Shown: piece by piece, positions 7,948 to 21,116 of the stretch
Layout of the letters: every line of letters begins with the position of its first letter
Numbering within the stretch: position 1 is the first letter of the stretch
Origin: Anaerolineae bacterium
Lineage (GTDB): Bacteria > Chloroflexota > Anaerolineae > Promineifilales > Promineifilaceae
Length of the DNA stretch: 44,492 bases
NCBI GenBank assembly: GCA_007123775.1
Contig: SLGK01000174.1
Location: 1 to 44,492, forward strand
Reading direction: 5' to 3'
Translations under genes and position numbers: made by a program
The notes under the pieces: generated by a model
What the model was told of the DNA's origin: nothing
The model's input: the letters and a program-made list of their open reading frames with translations, nothing else
The model's database searches: none

Positions 7948-10014
7948 ATGTTGGCTATGAAGGCCAGATTGTCACCGACCCGGATACCATACGTGTCAGG
8001 CGGGCACTCCCAGCGTTTACTCCTGATAGCAATCATTTGGTTAGCGTTTTTCTGGCGAGTCCATAAGCTGGATGTGCTGCCACCCGGTCTTTTCGTAGAC
8101 GAAGCTTTTTACGGCCTGGATGCGCTGGCGGTAGGGGAAGCGGGCCATTTTCCGCTTTTTTTTCCGGCGAATAACGGCCGTGAACCACTCTTCATCTACC
8201 TGCAAGCGGCAGCCATTCACCTGCTCGGTCTATCCCCCTGGTCTATGCGCCTGGTAGCCGCTTTTGCCGGGGTACTGGCCGTGCCCCTGGCCTATGCCAC
8301 AGGCCGCCGCCTGTTTGCCGGTCAGTCTCAGGCGAACCTGGTGGGGCTGGTGGCAGCGGTAGTTATGGCCACGCTCTTCTGGCACGTACAGTTGAGCCGC
8401 CTGGTATTCCGGGCAGTTTTACTGCCAGTGCTGGCATTAACGGCCGTGTTTCTTTATTGGCGCGGCTGGCATAGCGGCCGGCGTGGCTGGTATGTGGCCG
8501 CCGGATTAGCCCTGGGATTGAGCCAATACACCTACCTGGCGGCCCGCCTGCTGCCCCTGGTCTTCCTGGCCTTCGTGCCGTTTCAACACTTGACCCGCAA
8601 CAGACCAACACCTGAAAAAGTGACCCATGACCTGGAGATAACGGCCGCTCCGCTCCAAATGCTGCGGCCAAAGATTGGGCCGTGGCAGGGCCTCGCCTGG
8701 CAAATGGGGATGGCCCTGGTGGTGTCGCTGCCTTTGTGGCTGACCCTGGCGCTCAATCCGGGCTATGTCAGCGGGCGCACGGCCGACGTGTCGCTCTGGT
8801 CAGCAGGTTCAGGACCAGCGCCACTGGTGGAAAATGGGTGGCTAGTGGCCCGCATGTTCCTGGATCAAGGAGACCTCAATCTACGCCATAACTTGCCCGG
8901 CCGCTCCGCTTTGGATCTCATGCAGATGATTGGCTTTTGGACCGGTCTGTTGCTCTGTCTGCGCCATTGGCGACGGCCGCAGCACCAACTCTTGCTGTGG
9001 TGGCTGGTAGTTATGCTGCTGCCGACCCTGTTGTCCACGGAAGCGCCCCATTATTTGCGGGCCAGCGGCGCGTTGGGAGCGGTGGTCATTCTGGTGGCTG
9101 TGGGCTGGACCGGCTGGTGGGAAACGGCCGTCTCCCGCCTGCCACGGCTGAATCTGAGGCCTGTCCGCTGGCTGCTGCCCCTTAGCCTCCTGCTGCTAAG
9201 CGGACCCATTACCACCCGCGATTATTTTGGTCACTGGGCTAACACGCCCTTTCTGTACGATGCGTTTGAATCCCTGGAAACAGAAGCGGCGTTGGCCGTC
9301 CATGACGCTTTGGCGTACGGGCCGGTCTACCTGACGCCTGACCTGGCCGGGCAGAATTCACGCGCTTTGGAGTTGCTGTTGAGGCCGACGCCAGTGCGTA
9401 CCTTTGCCACCGGCTGCCTGGTCTATCCGGCCCAAACGGAGCGCACCACCGCTTTCCTGGTACGTACGCAGCGCGATCAGGAGACGTTAGCCAGACTTCA
9501 GGCTTTGTTTCCGCAGGGGGTCTCAGAAACGGCCGTTTTCCATCCCGACTCCGGAGAGATTTTCTTTGAGTCGTTGACCGTTGGGCCAGGCACAGTAGCA
9601 GCCAGACCGGCGACAACGGCAGCAGCCCGCTTCGCCAACACCATCCAGCTCCGGGACTTTGCCATTTTGCATGCGGATGATACCATCTCGGTCCGTTTTG
9701 ATTGGTATGCTGGCCAGACGCCCGGCGCCGACCATACGCTGTTTCTACATCTCTATCCGGTGGGGGCAGCGGATGCCCCGCCTGTGGCTCAACTGGACCA
9801 GACACCCTGCCTGCCCACTGGCCAGTGGCAGCCCGGTGAGGTGGTGCAGGATAGGTATAGTCTGGCCCTGTCGCCGGCAATCAAGCCGGGCCTTTATACG
9901 CTGGCAGTTGGCTGGTATACTTGGCCCCATTTTGAACGGCTGCCGGTTATCAGCGATAGAGGCGAAATCTCCAGTGACCGTTTTGTATTGGGACAAATAA
10001 TGATACCCGAATAG
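7948..10014 (+). CDS. GT39-like multi-pass membrane glycosyltransferase
   Basis: This is a GT-C type protein of about 688 residues; starts at 7921 (TTG), 7948 and 7957 are possible and none has a good Shine-Dalgarno. After the first membrane helix the motif LPPGLFVDEAFYGLDALA holds the acidic residues of the first external loop, followed by NGREPLFIYLQ, as in PMT/ArnT-like enzymes that use lipid-linked sugars. About nine to ten hydrophobic helices fill residues 25-430. The last 220 residues are soluble and beta-rich. It probably transfers a sugar from a polyprenyl donor at the outer face of the membrane; the acceptor is unknown. Confidence 0.82.
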   Translation: MLAMKARLSPTRIPYVSGGHSQRLLLIAIIWLAFFWRVHKLDVLPPGLFVDEAFYGLDALAVGEAGHFPLFFPANNGREPLFIYLQAAAIHLLGLSPWSMRLVAAFAGVLAVPLAYATGRRLFAGQSQANLVGLVAAVVMATLFWHVQLSRLVFRAVLLPVLALTAVFLYWRGWHSGRRGWYVAAGLALGLSQYTYLAARLLPLVFLAFVPFQHLTRNRPTPEKVTHDLEITAAPLQMLRPKIGPWQGLAWQMGMALVVSLPLWLTLALNPGYVSGRTADVSLWSAGSGPAPLVENGWLVARMFLDQGDLNLRHNLPGRSALDLMQMIGFWTGLLLCLRHWRRPQHQLLLWWLVVMLLPTLLSTEAPHYLRASGALGAVVILVAVGWTGWWETAVSRLPRLNLRPVRWLLPLSLLLLSGPITTRDYFGHWANTPFLYDAFESLETEAALAVHDALAYGPVYLTPDLAGQNSRALELLLRPTPVRTFATGCLVYPAQTERTTAFLVRTQRDQETLARLQALFPQGVSETAVFHPDSGEIFFESLTVGPGTVAARPATTAAARFANTIQLRDFAILHADDTISVRFDWYAGQTPGADHTLFLHLYPVGAADAPPVAQLDQTPCLPTGQWQPGEVVQDRYSLALSPAIKPGLYTLAVGWYTWPHFERLPVISDRGEISSDRFVLGQIMIPE

Positions 10015-10146
10015 CTTGCTCATGTTAACCATGGTCACCAAAGAACAGCATACCCGAGCGACCCGCTATAGTGGCCAATTACACCGGCCAGTTAGACTGG
10101 GCGAGAATCATAGCGGTAACACAGTGATTCACACAGGATGTAAAGT

Positions 10147-10632
10147 ATGAACAAAGCAGCCTGGCATGTTGAAGGGAAAAAACAGATAGGGCGTCGTATG
10201 TTGCTGGTAGTGGCAATTGGATTGGGGCTAGGGGGTTTACCGCTGTGGGGGACAATAACGGCCGTTTCTAATGCGCAGTGGTTATTAGCCGCAACGCTAG
10301 GGTTGATCGGAACGACGATTTTACTCCTGGCCGCTGCCCAACTTTGGCGCGTCTGGCGGCAGCCAGTTTTGCTGATAACGGCCGTTGTCCTGGACCGGGA
10401 AATCTTTGCTCGCGGCGGGGCAGGTGGCGGGCTGGGCTACGCCCTGCTGCTACAGCCTTCAGTCATCATACAGGCCACAGGTGCTGGTGAACAGACAAGC
10501 CTACCTGTGCCAACTGAACCAGTACGCTACCCTACCACTCCCCTGATCCACAGCCTGGTCATCGAAGGCAGAACGGTGCAACTTATCTGCACCACCATTC
10601 CCAAGCGAGCTGTCGCTCTGTGGGAACAGTAA
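10147..10632 (+). CDS. Small two-helix membrane protein, unknown function
   Basis: The 161-residue protein has two predicted membrane helices (about 18-38 and 44-66) followed by a soluble C-terminal region of about 90 residues. I recognise no family. Two AACGGCCGTT-type palindromes within the gene each encode TAV. It ends 3 bp before the stop of the convergent WecA-like gene. It may be the last member of the preceding glycosyltransferase unit, but the 132-bp gap, in which I see nothing definite, argues against tight coupling. Confidence 0.6.
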   Translation: MNKAAWHVEGKKQIGRRMLLVVAIGLGLGGLPLWGTITAVSNAQWLLAATLGLIGTTILLLAAAQLWRVWRQPVLLITAVVLDREIFARGGAGGGLGYALLLQPSVIIQATGAGEQTSLPVPTEPVRYPTTPLIHSLVIEGRTVQLICTTIPKRAVALWEQ

Positions 10633-10635
10633 GAA

Positions 10636-11658
10636 TTAGTGTGCCACCTCAGCCGCCAGCCGCTCCCGGCGTCGCTCCAGGCGGAAGATGGCATAGAGAG
10701 CCAAAACGGCCGTAACGCCGCCGATTACATATCCCTCAACGGCCGTTGCCTGGGTAATAAAAATAGCCACCAGCCCAAACGCCCCCGTAAACAGGTACAG
10801 GATTAAAACCGCCTCGCGCTGGCTAAAGCCCATCTCCACCAGCCGGTGGCTAATATGGTCCTTGCCCGGCGTGTTGGGGCTAACCCCCCGCCGCAGGCGC
10901 GAAATGACCACCAGCGTCATGTCAAAAATGGGCAGACCCATGATAAAAACAGGGACCATCCAGGTGACAAATTCACTTGTCGTGGGGAAGCGAAGCTGCA
11001 TAGCCAACACCGCCAGCAAAAAGCCGAGGAATAAAGAACCAACATCCCCCATAAAGATTTGGGCCGGTTTGAAATTGTAACGCAAAAAGCCAATACAGGA
11101 ACCGAGCAGCCCGGCAGCAACGGCCGTTACCAAAAACTGCCCATTTATCGCCCCCAACAGCAAAATAAAAGCGGCCATGACGCCACTAATGCCCGCGCTC
11201 AGGCCATCCATATTGTCCAAAAAGTTGACAGCGTTGGTAATCCCCACCAGCCAGAAGAGGGTAATAGCGTAGTTGAGCCAGAGCGGCACCGTTTCCGGCA
11301 GGCGGGCCGTTACGCCAAAATAGGCCAGAATAACAAAGCCCAGGATTTGCGCCCCCAGCTTGGCCCGTGCCGGTAAGCCATACCGGTCATCCAGCAAACC
11401 CACCAGGGCCACCACGCCCGCGGCCAGCAAAATGCCAAACACCTGCGGTGGCGGCGAACCTTCGTAAAAAAGCAGCACGGCCACAATCGCCCCCACAAAG
11501 ATAGCCATCCCTCCCATTAGCGGCATAGGGGTGCTGTGCAACTTGCGCTGGGCCGGCGCATCCACAAAGCCCAGATAGATAGCCAGGCGGCGCATCCAGG
11601 GCGTACTAAAACCGGTAATGGTTAAAGCCAATAGGAAAATGGCGATGAAGACGCGCAT
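10636..11658 (-). CDS. WecA/TagO-like polyprenyl-phosphate HexNAc-1-phosphate transferase
   Basis: This integral membrane enzyme of the MraY/WecA superfamily has 340 residues from the preferred ATG at 11658. It starts glycan assembly by moving a sugar-1-phosphate from UDP-sugar onto undecaprenyl phosphate. The conserved DDRYG, NFLDNMDG (catalytic/Mg Asp) and FMGDVGSLFLGF motifs are present, as is the cytoplasmic loop with TPGKDHISHRL, which is WecA/TagO-like rather than MraY-like. About eleven helices are visible. The frame is open to 11697, but those 13 residues would be encoded by a heptad hairpin (11662-11710), so I place the start after it. It follows the O-antigen-ligase fusion gene on the same strand. 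Confidence 0.9.
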   Translation of the reverse strand: MRVFIAIFLLALTITGFSTPWMRRLAIYLGFVDAPAQRKLHSTPMPLMGGMAIFVGAIVAVLLFYEGSPPPQVFGILLAAGVVALVGLLDDRYGLPARAKLGAQILGFVILAYFGVTARLPETVPLWLNYAITLFWLVGITNAVNFLDNMDGLSAGISGVMAAFILLLGAINGQFLVTAVAAGLLGSCIGFLRYNFKPAQIFMGDVGSLFLGFLLAVLAMQLRFPTTSEFVTWMVPVFIMGLPIFDMTLVVISRLRRGVSPNTPGKDHISHRLVEMGFSQREAVLILYLFTGAFGLVAIFITQATAVEGYVIGGVTAVLALYAIFRLERRRERLAAEVAH

Positions 11659-11661
11659 AAT

Positions 11662-11710
11662 TTTTAGTGCGTAGTGCATAGTACGCTCTTTACGCACTAC
11701 GCACTACGAT
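11662..11710. repeat. Heptad-phased hairpin
   Basis: The arms are built of GTAGTGC-type and ACGCACT-type heptads, complementary to each other, and the 7-nt phase continues through the loop. It fills the gap between the fusion gene stop and the WecA-like start. Confidence 0.75.
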
Positions 11711-16147
<4,437 letters not shown>

Positions 16148-16157
16148 ATGGATCTCT

Positions 16158-16205
16158 ACCGTAAAAACAAAAATTGGCCCAGTCAGCCATAGACTGGGCC
16201 AATTT
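16158..16205 (-). terminator. Intrinsic terminator of mrp
   Basis: A perfect 14-bp stem (16171-16184 with 16192-16205, 7-nt loop) is followed on the minus strand by TTTTTGTTTTTAC. It lies between the mrp stop and the fusion gene start, separating the two transcription units. Confidence 0.9.
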
Positions 16206-16215
16206 ATTACGAATC

Positions 16216-17286
16216 TTAGCCAATCATGCTGATAGGAATCACATTATCAGCCTGCGTATGCAGCGTCAGCACGCTGACGCGGGCCGCCACCTGCCGGGCA
16301 ATTTCTCGAATAGCCTTAGCTGCTTCTGAGTCAGGATGGGCCACCACAATCGGCTCACCACTGTCGCCACCAACGCGCACCTCCGGCTGGAGCGGTATAG
16401 AGCCAAGATATTCTGTGTCATAATCGGCCGCCAGTTTTTCACCGGCCCCGCTGCCAAAGAACTCGCCACTCATATTCTCGATCACACCAATGATAGGCAC
16501 GTCCAGCTTCTCGAACGTCTTGAGGCCGCGCAGAGCGTCAGCAGCGGCCACCTGCATCGGCTGGGTAATAATGACGGCGCCGGATAGAGGCAGCAGTTGG
16601 GCCAGCGTCAGTTGGGCATCGCCCGTGCCGGGGGGCATATCGACGACCAGATAATCCAGCTCACCCCATTCCACATCCACCAGCAGTTGGCGAATAGCGC
16701 TGTGGAGCATGGGTCCACGCCAGATGAGGGCCTGATCGGGCTTCATTAAAAAGGCGGTCGAAATCAGCTTGACGCCGTAATTTTCGGCCGGCACCATCTT
16801 GCGGTTGCGCGGCGGCGGCATCGTCTCTACGCCCATCATCATGGGGATGTTGGGGCCGAGGATGTCGGCATCGAGCAGCCCGACCCGCGCCCCTTCTTTA
16901 GCCAGCGAGATGGCCAGGTTGACGGCGATAGTCGACTTGCCCACGCCACCTTTACCACTGGCAACAGCGATGGTATTACGAAACGCCTGCCCAATTTGCT
17001 CACCGATTCGGGCGTTGGTGGGTACGTTGGCGTCCCAGTTGATGGTCACGCTACCCAGTCCTTCAATCTGAGACAAGGCCGCTCGCGAATCTTGCTCCAT
17101 TTTGCCTTTGAGTGGGCAAGCCGGGGTGGTGAGCATGATGGTAAAGGTGACATCATTGCCCTCAATATCCAGGTTGCGAATCATGTTGAGCGACACCAGA
17201 TCGCGGTGCAGCTCTGGCTCAATGACGGTTGAAAGTGCCTGCATAACGGCATCTTCAGTTACGCCGTTTTTATTTTTGCTAAACAT
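16216..17286 (-). CDS. mrp: Mrp/ApbC (Ind1-type) Fe-S cluster carrier P-loop ATPase
   Basis: The 356-residue protein has an N-terminal MIP18/DUF59 domain (about 10-85, with [10 protein letters not shown]) and a deviant Walker A motif [15 protein letters not shown] (about 114-128), then [11 protein letters not shown] and the MinD/Mrp fold. Family members carry [4Fe-4S] clusters to apo-proteins; the mitochondrial relative Ind1 (NUBPL) is needed for complex I assembly. The CxxC usually bridging a cluster in the C-terminal part is not evident, so cluster binding needs testing. AAGGAAA precedes the ATG. It lies downstream of nuoI on the same strand, after a heptad hairpin, and ends in its own terminator. 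Confidence 0.92.
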   Translation of the reverse strand: MFSKNKNGVTEDAVMQALSTVIEPELHRDLVSLNMIRNLDIEGNDVTFTIMLTTPACPLKGKMEQDSRAALSQIEGLGSVTINWDANVPTNARIGEQIGQAFRNTIAVASGKGGVGKSTIAVNLAISLAKEGARVGLLDADILGPNIPMMMGVETMPPPRNRKMVPAENYGVKLISTAFLMKPDQALIWRGPMLHSAIRQLLVDVEWGELDYLVVDMPPGTGDAQLTLAQLLPLSGAVIITQPMQVAAADALRGLKTFEKLDVPIIGVIENMSGEFFGSGAGEKLAADYDTEYLGSIPLQPEVRVGGDSGEPIVVAHPDSEAAKAIREIARQVAARVSVLTLHTQADNVIPISMIG

Positions 17287-17299
17287 ATCTTTTCCTTAT

Positions 17300-17371
17300 A
17301 AAGCGTGATGCGTGAAGCGTGGGACGTGCGGTTTTTCAAGCCAATCACGCATCACGTTTCACGCATCATGC
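17300..17371. repeat. Heptad-phased hairpin
   Basis: The left arm has AAGCGTG/ATGCGTG heptads and the right arm CACGCAT/CACGTTT heptads, with a loop of about 17 nt. It lies between nuoI and mrp. Confidence 0.75.
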
Positions 17372-17386
17372 CTGTATTCCAATAGC

Positions 17387-17449
17387 GGTGCGAGGCACGG
17401 GCCGGATAAGTCGAGTCGTATAGACATCTTTTCGCCCATGCCTTGCACC
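17387..17449. repeat. 15-bp inverted repeat downstream of nuoI
   Basis: The 15-nt arm at 17387-17401 pairs with 17435-17449, with one mismatch and one G-U, around a 33-nt loop. It has no T-tract on the minus strand, so it may be an mRNA 3'-end structure rather than an intrinsic terminator. Confidence 0.6.
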
Positions 17450-17469
17450 TGAGTAGTTGCGTTTTATTG

Positions 17470-18156
17470 TTAGTATTGCAGCCCCTTGTACTGCAACTGC
17501 CGGGCCATCACCTCGGCCAGGCGATCCTCGCGTGCGTCATCATCTTTGCTGCGCTTCTTCTTTTTAGAGGCTTCAGCAAAGTCGCGGGCGGCCGCCTCGG
17601 CCTCTGCTTTCTTGGGGGCAATTTCGCGCCAGTAGCTTAACGGCTTGCTCAGCCGCTCTTTGTCATGGATGTGAGCAGCGGTACGGTCGTAGCTGGCCAG
17701 TTCGTAGTCGTGGTCCATCTTGATGGCGTCGAAGGGGCAGAACTCGGCGCAGTAGCCGCAGTTCATGCAGATGTCGATGTCGATGTAAAATTCTTCCGGC
17801 TCTGGCTTAGGACGGCCGTTTGGCTGCTTACCTCGTTTAATCCAGATACATTGGGGCGGGCACACTTTGGCACATATGCCGCAGGAGGTACACCAGTCGT
17901 GGCCCCAGCGCTGGCCGGGGGGTGGGTCGTCGGTAACCAAAAAAGGGACAAAGCGGAAGCGCTCAGGCGTGGGTAGTTTTTCCTCGGGGTAGAAAACAGT
18001 GACCACACCCTGCCCTTTCAGGCTTTGGCGCACGTTGAAGGCTTCGTCGTTGTAATAACGGCCGCCGCGCGTCAGCCAATAAATATCGTCTAAATAGCTG
18101 TTGATAAAATGGCGTATGGTGACTGCCATTCCTTTCAAAAGACCAATTCCGTACAT
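17470..18156 (-). CDS. nuoI: NADH-quinone oxidoreductase subunit I (set 1)
   Basis: NuoI carries clusters N6a and N6b in the peripheral arm of complex I. Both 8Fe ferredoxin motifs are intact: C89/C92/C95/C99 in CTSCGICAKVC and C130/C133/C136/C140 in CMNCGYCAEFC, and the prolines after each motif are typical. At 228 aa it is longer than usual because of a charged Ala/Lys/Asp/Glu tail (about 180-228) ending in RQLQYKGLQY. A Shine-Dalgarno AGAGGAAGG lies upstream of the ATG. It follows nuoCD by 35 bp and is the last subunit gene of a set that contains only the quinone-module subunits. Confidence 0.96.
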   Translation of the reverse strand: MYGIGLLKGMAVTIRHFINSYLDDIYWLTRGGRYYNDEAFNVRQSLKGQGVVTVFYPEEKLPTPERFRFVPFLVTDDPPPGQRWGHDWCTSCGICAKVCPPQCIWIKRGKQPNGRPKPEPEEFYIDIDICMNCGYCAEFCPFDAIKMDHDYELASYDRTAAHIHDKERLSKPLSYWREIAPKKAEAEAAARDFAEASKKKKRSKDDDAREDRLAEVMARQLQYKGLQY

Positions 18157-18191
18157 AACCTTCCTCTTGTTGCTAGTTTATTAGCCCTCAA

Positions 18192-20027
18192 TTACCTGTC
18201 AACCTCTCCCAGCACAATATCAATGCTACCCAGGATACCCACCACGTCGGCCACCTTGTGACCAATAGACATGGGACCGAGGGCGGTCAGATTGATAAAG
18301 GATGGGGCGCGCACATGGTACCGGTCCAGGTTAGCAGCGCGGCGCTGGCAGGTAACGTAATAACCTAATTCCCCTTTCGGATTCTCAACACGGCCGTATG
18401 CCTCACCGCCGCGGGGGGCACGAATGGCGTATTGGGGTTTGCCGCTGACAATGGGGGCACCGGCCGTCTCTTTCAGATGGGGCAATACCTGGCGCAAAAT
18501 GCGTAAACTCTGGCGCATCTCTTCCATGCGGATCAGGTAACGGTCATAAATATCACCATTGTAAAAGACAGGTACATCAAAATCGAGATGCTCGTAGAAA
18601 GAATATGGTTCGGCCCGGCGCACGTCATAATTCACGCCGCTGGCCCGCAACATTGGACCGGCCAGACTCATGTTGATGGCCTCATCCCGCTCAATGACGC
18701 CCACGCCAATACTGCGGGCTTTAACGATCTCGTTGCCCGTCATCAGCCGGTCACCCTGCTCCAGGGCACGGGGCAGACGCTCGTTGATCAGTTCATCCAA
18801 GAATTGCATGGTAGGCTGACCGCGCAGATCGTCGGGCAGGTCATAGGCCACGCCGCCAAAGCGAGCGTAGTTGCACATCATGCGTGCCCCGGCCAGTGCT
18901 TCAAAGAAATCGAGAATCAACTCCCGTTCGATATAGAAGTAAAGCATGGGCGTTTGCAGCGCGCCCAGGTCGTTGAGCAAAAAGCCCAGTGCCCACAAAT
19001 GGTTACAGATGCGGGTCAGTTCAACCGTGAGAATACGCAGCCACTCGGCCCGTTCGGCCACTTCAATGCCCATCAGCTTTTCAATAGCGACAGCATAGCC
19101 TTGATTGTTGGCCATTGAGGAGAGATAGTCGAGCCGGTCGGTATAGGGCATGTTCATGATGAAGGTGTTGCGCTCGCCAATCTTTTCGTGATTGCGGTGC
19201 AGGTAGCCCATGACCGGTTTGAGGTCTACCACCGTTTCGCCATCCAGCGTAACGACCATGCGGAACACACCATGCGTCGAGGGGTGCTGCGGCCCTAAGT
19301 TGACGGTAATCTTGTCTGTTTTGAGGCCGGAACGTTTGTCGTCACGGGTGTAGCTGAGGCCGAGGTAGACGTCAGTTTCGACGTCGTACTCTTCACCGGT
19401 GGGGGTCCAACCGGCCGGATATTTCACATTTTTGCCGTAGGGATTCTTTTCCTCGGCGCGGAACACTTCGCCACCGGGCCAGCGGCTGCCAAATGGCTTG
19501 TGGGTTTCCTCAAAGAATACTTCCTGCCAATCTTTGCGGAGGGGATGGCCATCGAAACCATCCCAGGTGAGAATGCGGCGCAGGTCGGGATGGTTGGCAA
19601 AATGAATGCCGTACAGATCATAAACTTCCCGCTCCTGAAACTCGGCCCCTTTCCAGATGGGGACAAGCGACGGCACGTTGGGTTCATCCCGGTCGGTTTG
19701 GACTTTCATGGAGACATGGCTGCCGCCCTGGTCGATGCTGTAGACGTGGTAGACAACTTCCAGCTTGTTGTCGTCAATCTGGTCTACGCCGGTCACGCTG
19801 GAGAGGTAGTTAAAGCCGACCTCGTCGCGCAAATAGGTGGCAACTTCGGTCAGGTAGTCGGGGTTGACCATGATGCCTTCGTAACCGTCGCGGGTATCGT
19901 CCGTGACGGCTTCAGGAAAGCGTTCTTTGAGTTTGGCGATGGCATCGGCTACGGGATTGGTGGGGGTATCGGCCGTTTCGGTTACGGCCGTTTCTTCTGC
20001 TTCTTGTTCCAAAATTGCGTCACTCAT
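18192..20027 (-). CDS. nuoCD: Fused NADH-quinone oxidoreductase subunit C/D (set 1)
   Basis: The 611-residue protein joins NuoC (about 25-185, ending in [18 protein letters not shown]) to NuoD (about 225-611). The NuoD part has [15 protein letters not shown], whose His is the quinone-site residue in Thermus Nqo4, and TDRLDYLS, with the partner Tyr, and it ends in [12 protein letters not shown]. The fusion resembles that of E. coli, whereas set 2 in this window has separate nuoC and nuoD. It has no Fe-S cluster and forms the quinone pocket with NuoB. A good Shine-Dalgarno (GAGGAA) lies 6 nt before the ATG. The gap to nuoB is 12 bp. Confidence 0.96.
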   Translation of the reverse strand: MSDAILEQEAEETAVTETADTPTNPVADAIAKLKERFPEAVTDDTRDGYEGIMVNPDYLTEVATYLRDEVGFNYLSSVTGVDQIDDNKLEVVYHVYSIDQGGSHVSMKVQTDRDEPNVPSLVPIWKGAEFQEREVYDLYGIHFANHPDLRRILTWDGFDGHPLRKDWQEVFFEETHKPFGSRWPGGEVFRAEEKNPYGKNVKYPAGWTPTGEEYDVETDVYLGLSYTRDDKRSGLKTDKITVNLGPQHPSTHGVFRMVVTLDGETVVDLKPVMGYLHRNHEKIGERNTFIMNMPYTDRLDYLSSMANNQGYAVAIEKLMGIEVAERAEWLRILTVELTRICNHLWALGFLLNDLGALQTPMLYFYIERELILDFFEALAGARMMCNYARFGGVAYDLPDDLRGQPTMQFLDELINERLPRALEQGDRLMTGNEIVKARSIGVGVIERDEAINMSLAGPMLRASGVNYDVRRAEPYSFYEHLDFDVPVFYNGDIYDRYLIRMEEMRQSLRILRQVLPHLKETAGAPIVSGKPQYAIRAPRGGEAYGRVENPKGELGYYVTCQRRAANLDRYHVRAPSFINLTALGPMSIGHKVADVVGILGSIDIVLGEVDR

Positions 20028-20039
20028 AAGAATTCCTCA

Positions 20040-20714
20040 TCAGGCGGCAGGTTCGGCCGTTTCTACTTCCTCTGCTGCCATCTCAGCCTGCGCTTTGGCG
20101 GCTTCCGCTTTAATAATGTCCAACTGGCGCAAGTCTACCAGGTCCGGGCCAAGCACCGGAATCGGCACCACGTCAGCCGTGGGATCATCCTTGCGATACC
20201 AGGGCGCGGTAGCAATCGACTGCTGATCGATCTTCTCTTGCAGGGCAATCAGGCCATTGATCAGCGCTTGCGGCGTGGGGGGGCAGCCCGGCACATACAC
20301 ATCAACCGGGACAAATTTATCAATCCCATCCACCACGTTATAGCCCTCCTTGAAAGGACCACCGCCGGAGGCACAGGCCCCCATGCTCAAGACGTAGCGG
20401 GGTTCCGGCATCTGGTTGTACAGGCGAACAATCGTGGGGACCATCTTCTTGGTGACAGTACCAGAAACAATCATCAGGTCAGACTGGCGGGGGGTGGCCC
20501 GGAACACTTCCATACCGAAGCGGGCCAGATCGTACCGGCTCGAAGCGGTACAAATCATCTCAATGGCGCAGCAGGCCAAACCAAAAACCATCGGCCAAAC
20601 CGAATTGCGGCGTGCCCAGTTGTAAACCGGGTCTAGCAGTTGGGCCACGTTGGTCAATACCACATTGCCCTGGGCCTCTTCCGGTATGGCGATGTCGGGC
20701 GTTGTACTGGTCAT
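20040..20714 (-). CDS. nuoB: NADH-quinone oxidoreductase subunit B (set 1)
   Basis: NuoB holds cluster N2, the last electron donor to quinone. The four ligands are present: Cys48 and Cys49 (GLACCAIEM), Cys114 (GACASGGG) and Cys144 (VPGCPPTP). At 224 aa it is longer than the set 2 copy (160 aa) because of a C-terminal Ala/Glu/Val-rich tail (about 180-224). The ATG overlaps the stop of the IscX-like gene by 4 bp (ATGA), indicating translational coupling. The central loop [13 protein letters not shown] differs from the set 2 [12 protein letters not shown], so the two complexes are clearly diverged. Confidence 0.96.
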   Translation of the reverse strand: MTSTTPDIAIPEEAQGNVVLTNVAQLLDPVYNWARRNSVWPMVFGLACCAIEMICTASSRYDLARFGMEVFRATPRQSDLMIVSGTVTKKMVPTIVRLYNQMPEPRYVLSMGACASGGGPFKEGYNVVDGIDKFVPVDVYVPGCPPTPQALINGLIALQEKIDQQSIATAPWYRKDDPTADVVPIPVLGPDLVDLRQLDIIKAEAAKAQAEMAAEEVETAEPAA

Positions 20715-20941
20715 AGGGTTACGCTCTCCTCATACCAACTATTCAAAATATCAAGCAAAATACGTTCCGTGACGATAGCGGGATCATCTTTGAAGCCTGG
20801 CAGGGCTACAATTAGCTCTCGTAATTGATGCAGACCAACCTCTTCCGGGTGATGGTCGGGGTAATGGGCCATTAACGCCAGCACAATGGCGTAAGTGGCA
20901 TCCCAATAAAGCTCTGGTTCGTAGCCAATGTGGTCAGACAA
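20711..20941 (-). CDS. IscX-like small acidic protein
   Basis: The 76-residue protein follows the IscX pattern along its whole length: an aromatic-containing start ([26 protein letters not shown]), [13 protein letters not shown], a [21 protein letters not shown] block matching the FxDDPxxxNExILExIxxxWxxE signature, and a strongly acidic composition. E. coli IscX (66 aa) binds the cysteine desulfurase IscS and iron and tunes Fe-S assembly. Here it is the first gene of the nuoB-nuoCD-nuoI run and overlaps nuoB by 4 bp. The start is TTG; no ATG fits. A weak Shine-Dalgarno-like AAGGCGAG lies upstream. Family assignment is by eye, and a diverged paralogue with another partner is possible. Confidence 0.75.
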   Translation of the reverse strand: MSDHIGYEPELYWDATYAIVLALMAHYPDHHPEEVGLHQLRELIVALPGFKDDPAIVTERILLDILNSWYEESVTL

Positions 20942-20986
20942 ACGGTCAATTCTCGCCTTGTGTCACTTTTCCTCGTGCTGGTCACA

Positions 20987-21016
20987 AGTATAATACATAC
21001 TCGGTTATGGGTCGAA
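20987..21016 (-). promoter_or_regulatory. Possible promoter of the iscX-like/nuo set 1 operon
   Basis: On the minus strand TATTATACT (20987-20995) gives overlapping -10 candidates, about 45 bp upstream of the TTG start. The -35 region (TTCGAC) is weak. Confidence 0.35.
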
Positions 21017-21042
21017 TATTTGATGATAAATTTCACAAACGG

Positions 21043-21104
21043 AACGTAATGCGTAATGCGTAGTGCGTGGCAAGCATTCATTACGCATTACGCACTACGC
21101 ACTA
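21043..21104. repeat. Heptad-phased hairpin
   Basis: The left arm has GCGTAAT/GCGTAGT heptads and the right arm CATTACG/CACTACG heptads, and the 7-nt phase runs unbroken through the loop. It separates the divergent iscX-like and mannosyltransferase-like genes. Confidence 0.8.
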
Positions 21105-21116
21105 TATATCCGAAAC

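Noticed and set aside
7910-8002. Inverted repeat CCGCCTGACA / TGTCAGGCGG around the GT39 gene start
   Set aside because: Only 10 bp with a 73-nt separation; it could be chance and has no supporting context.
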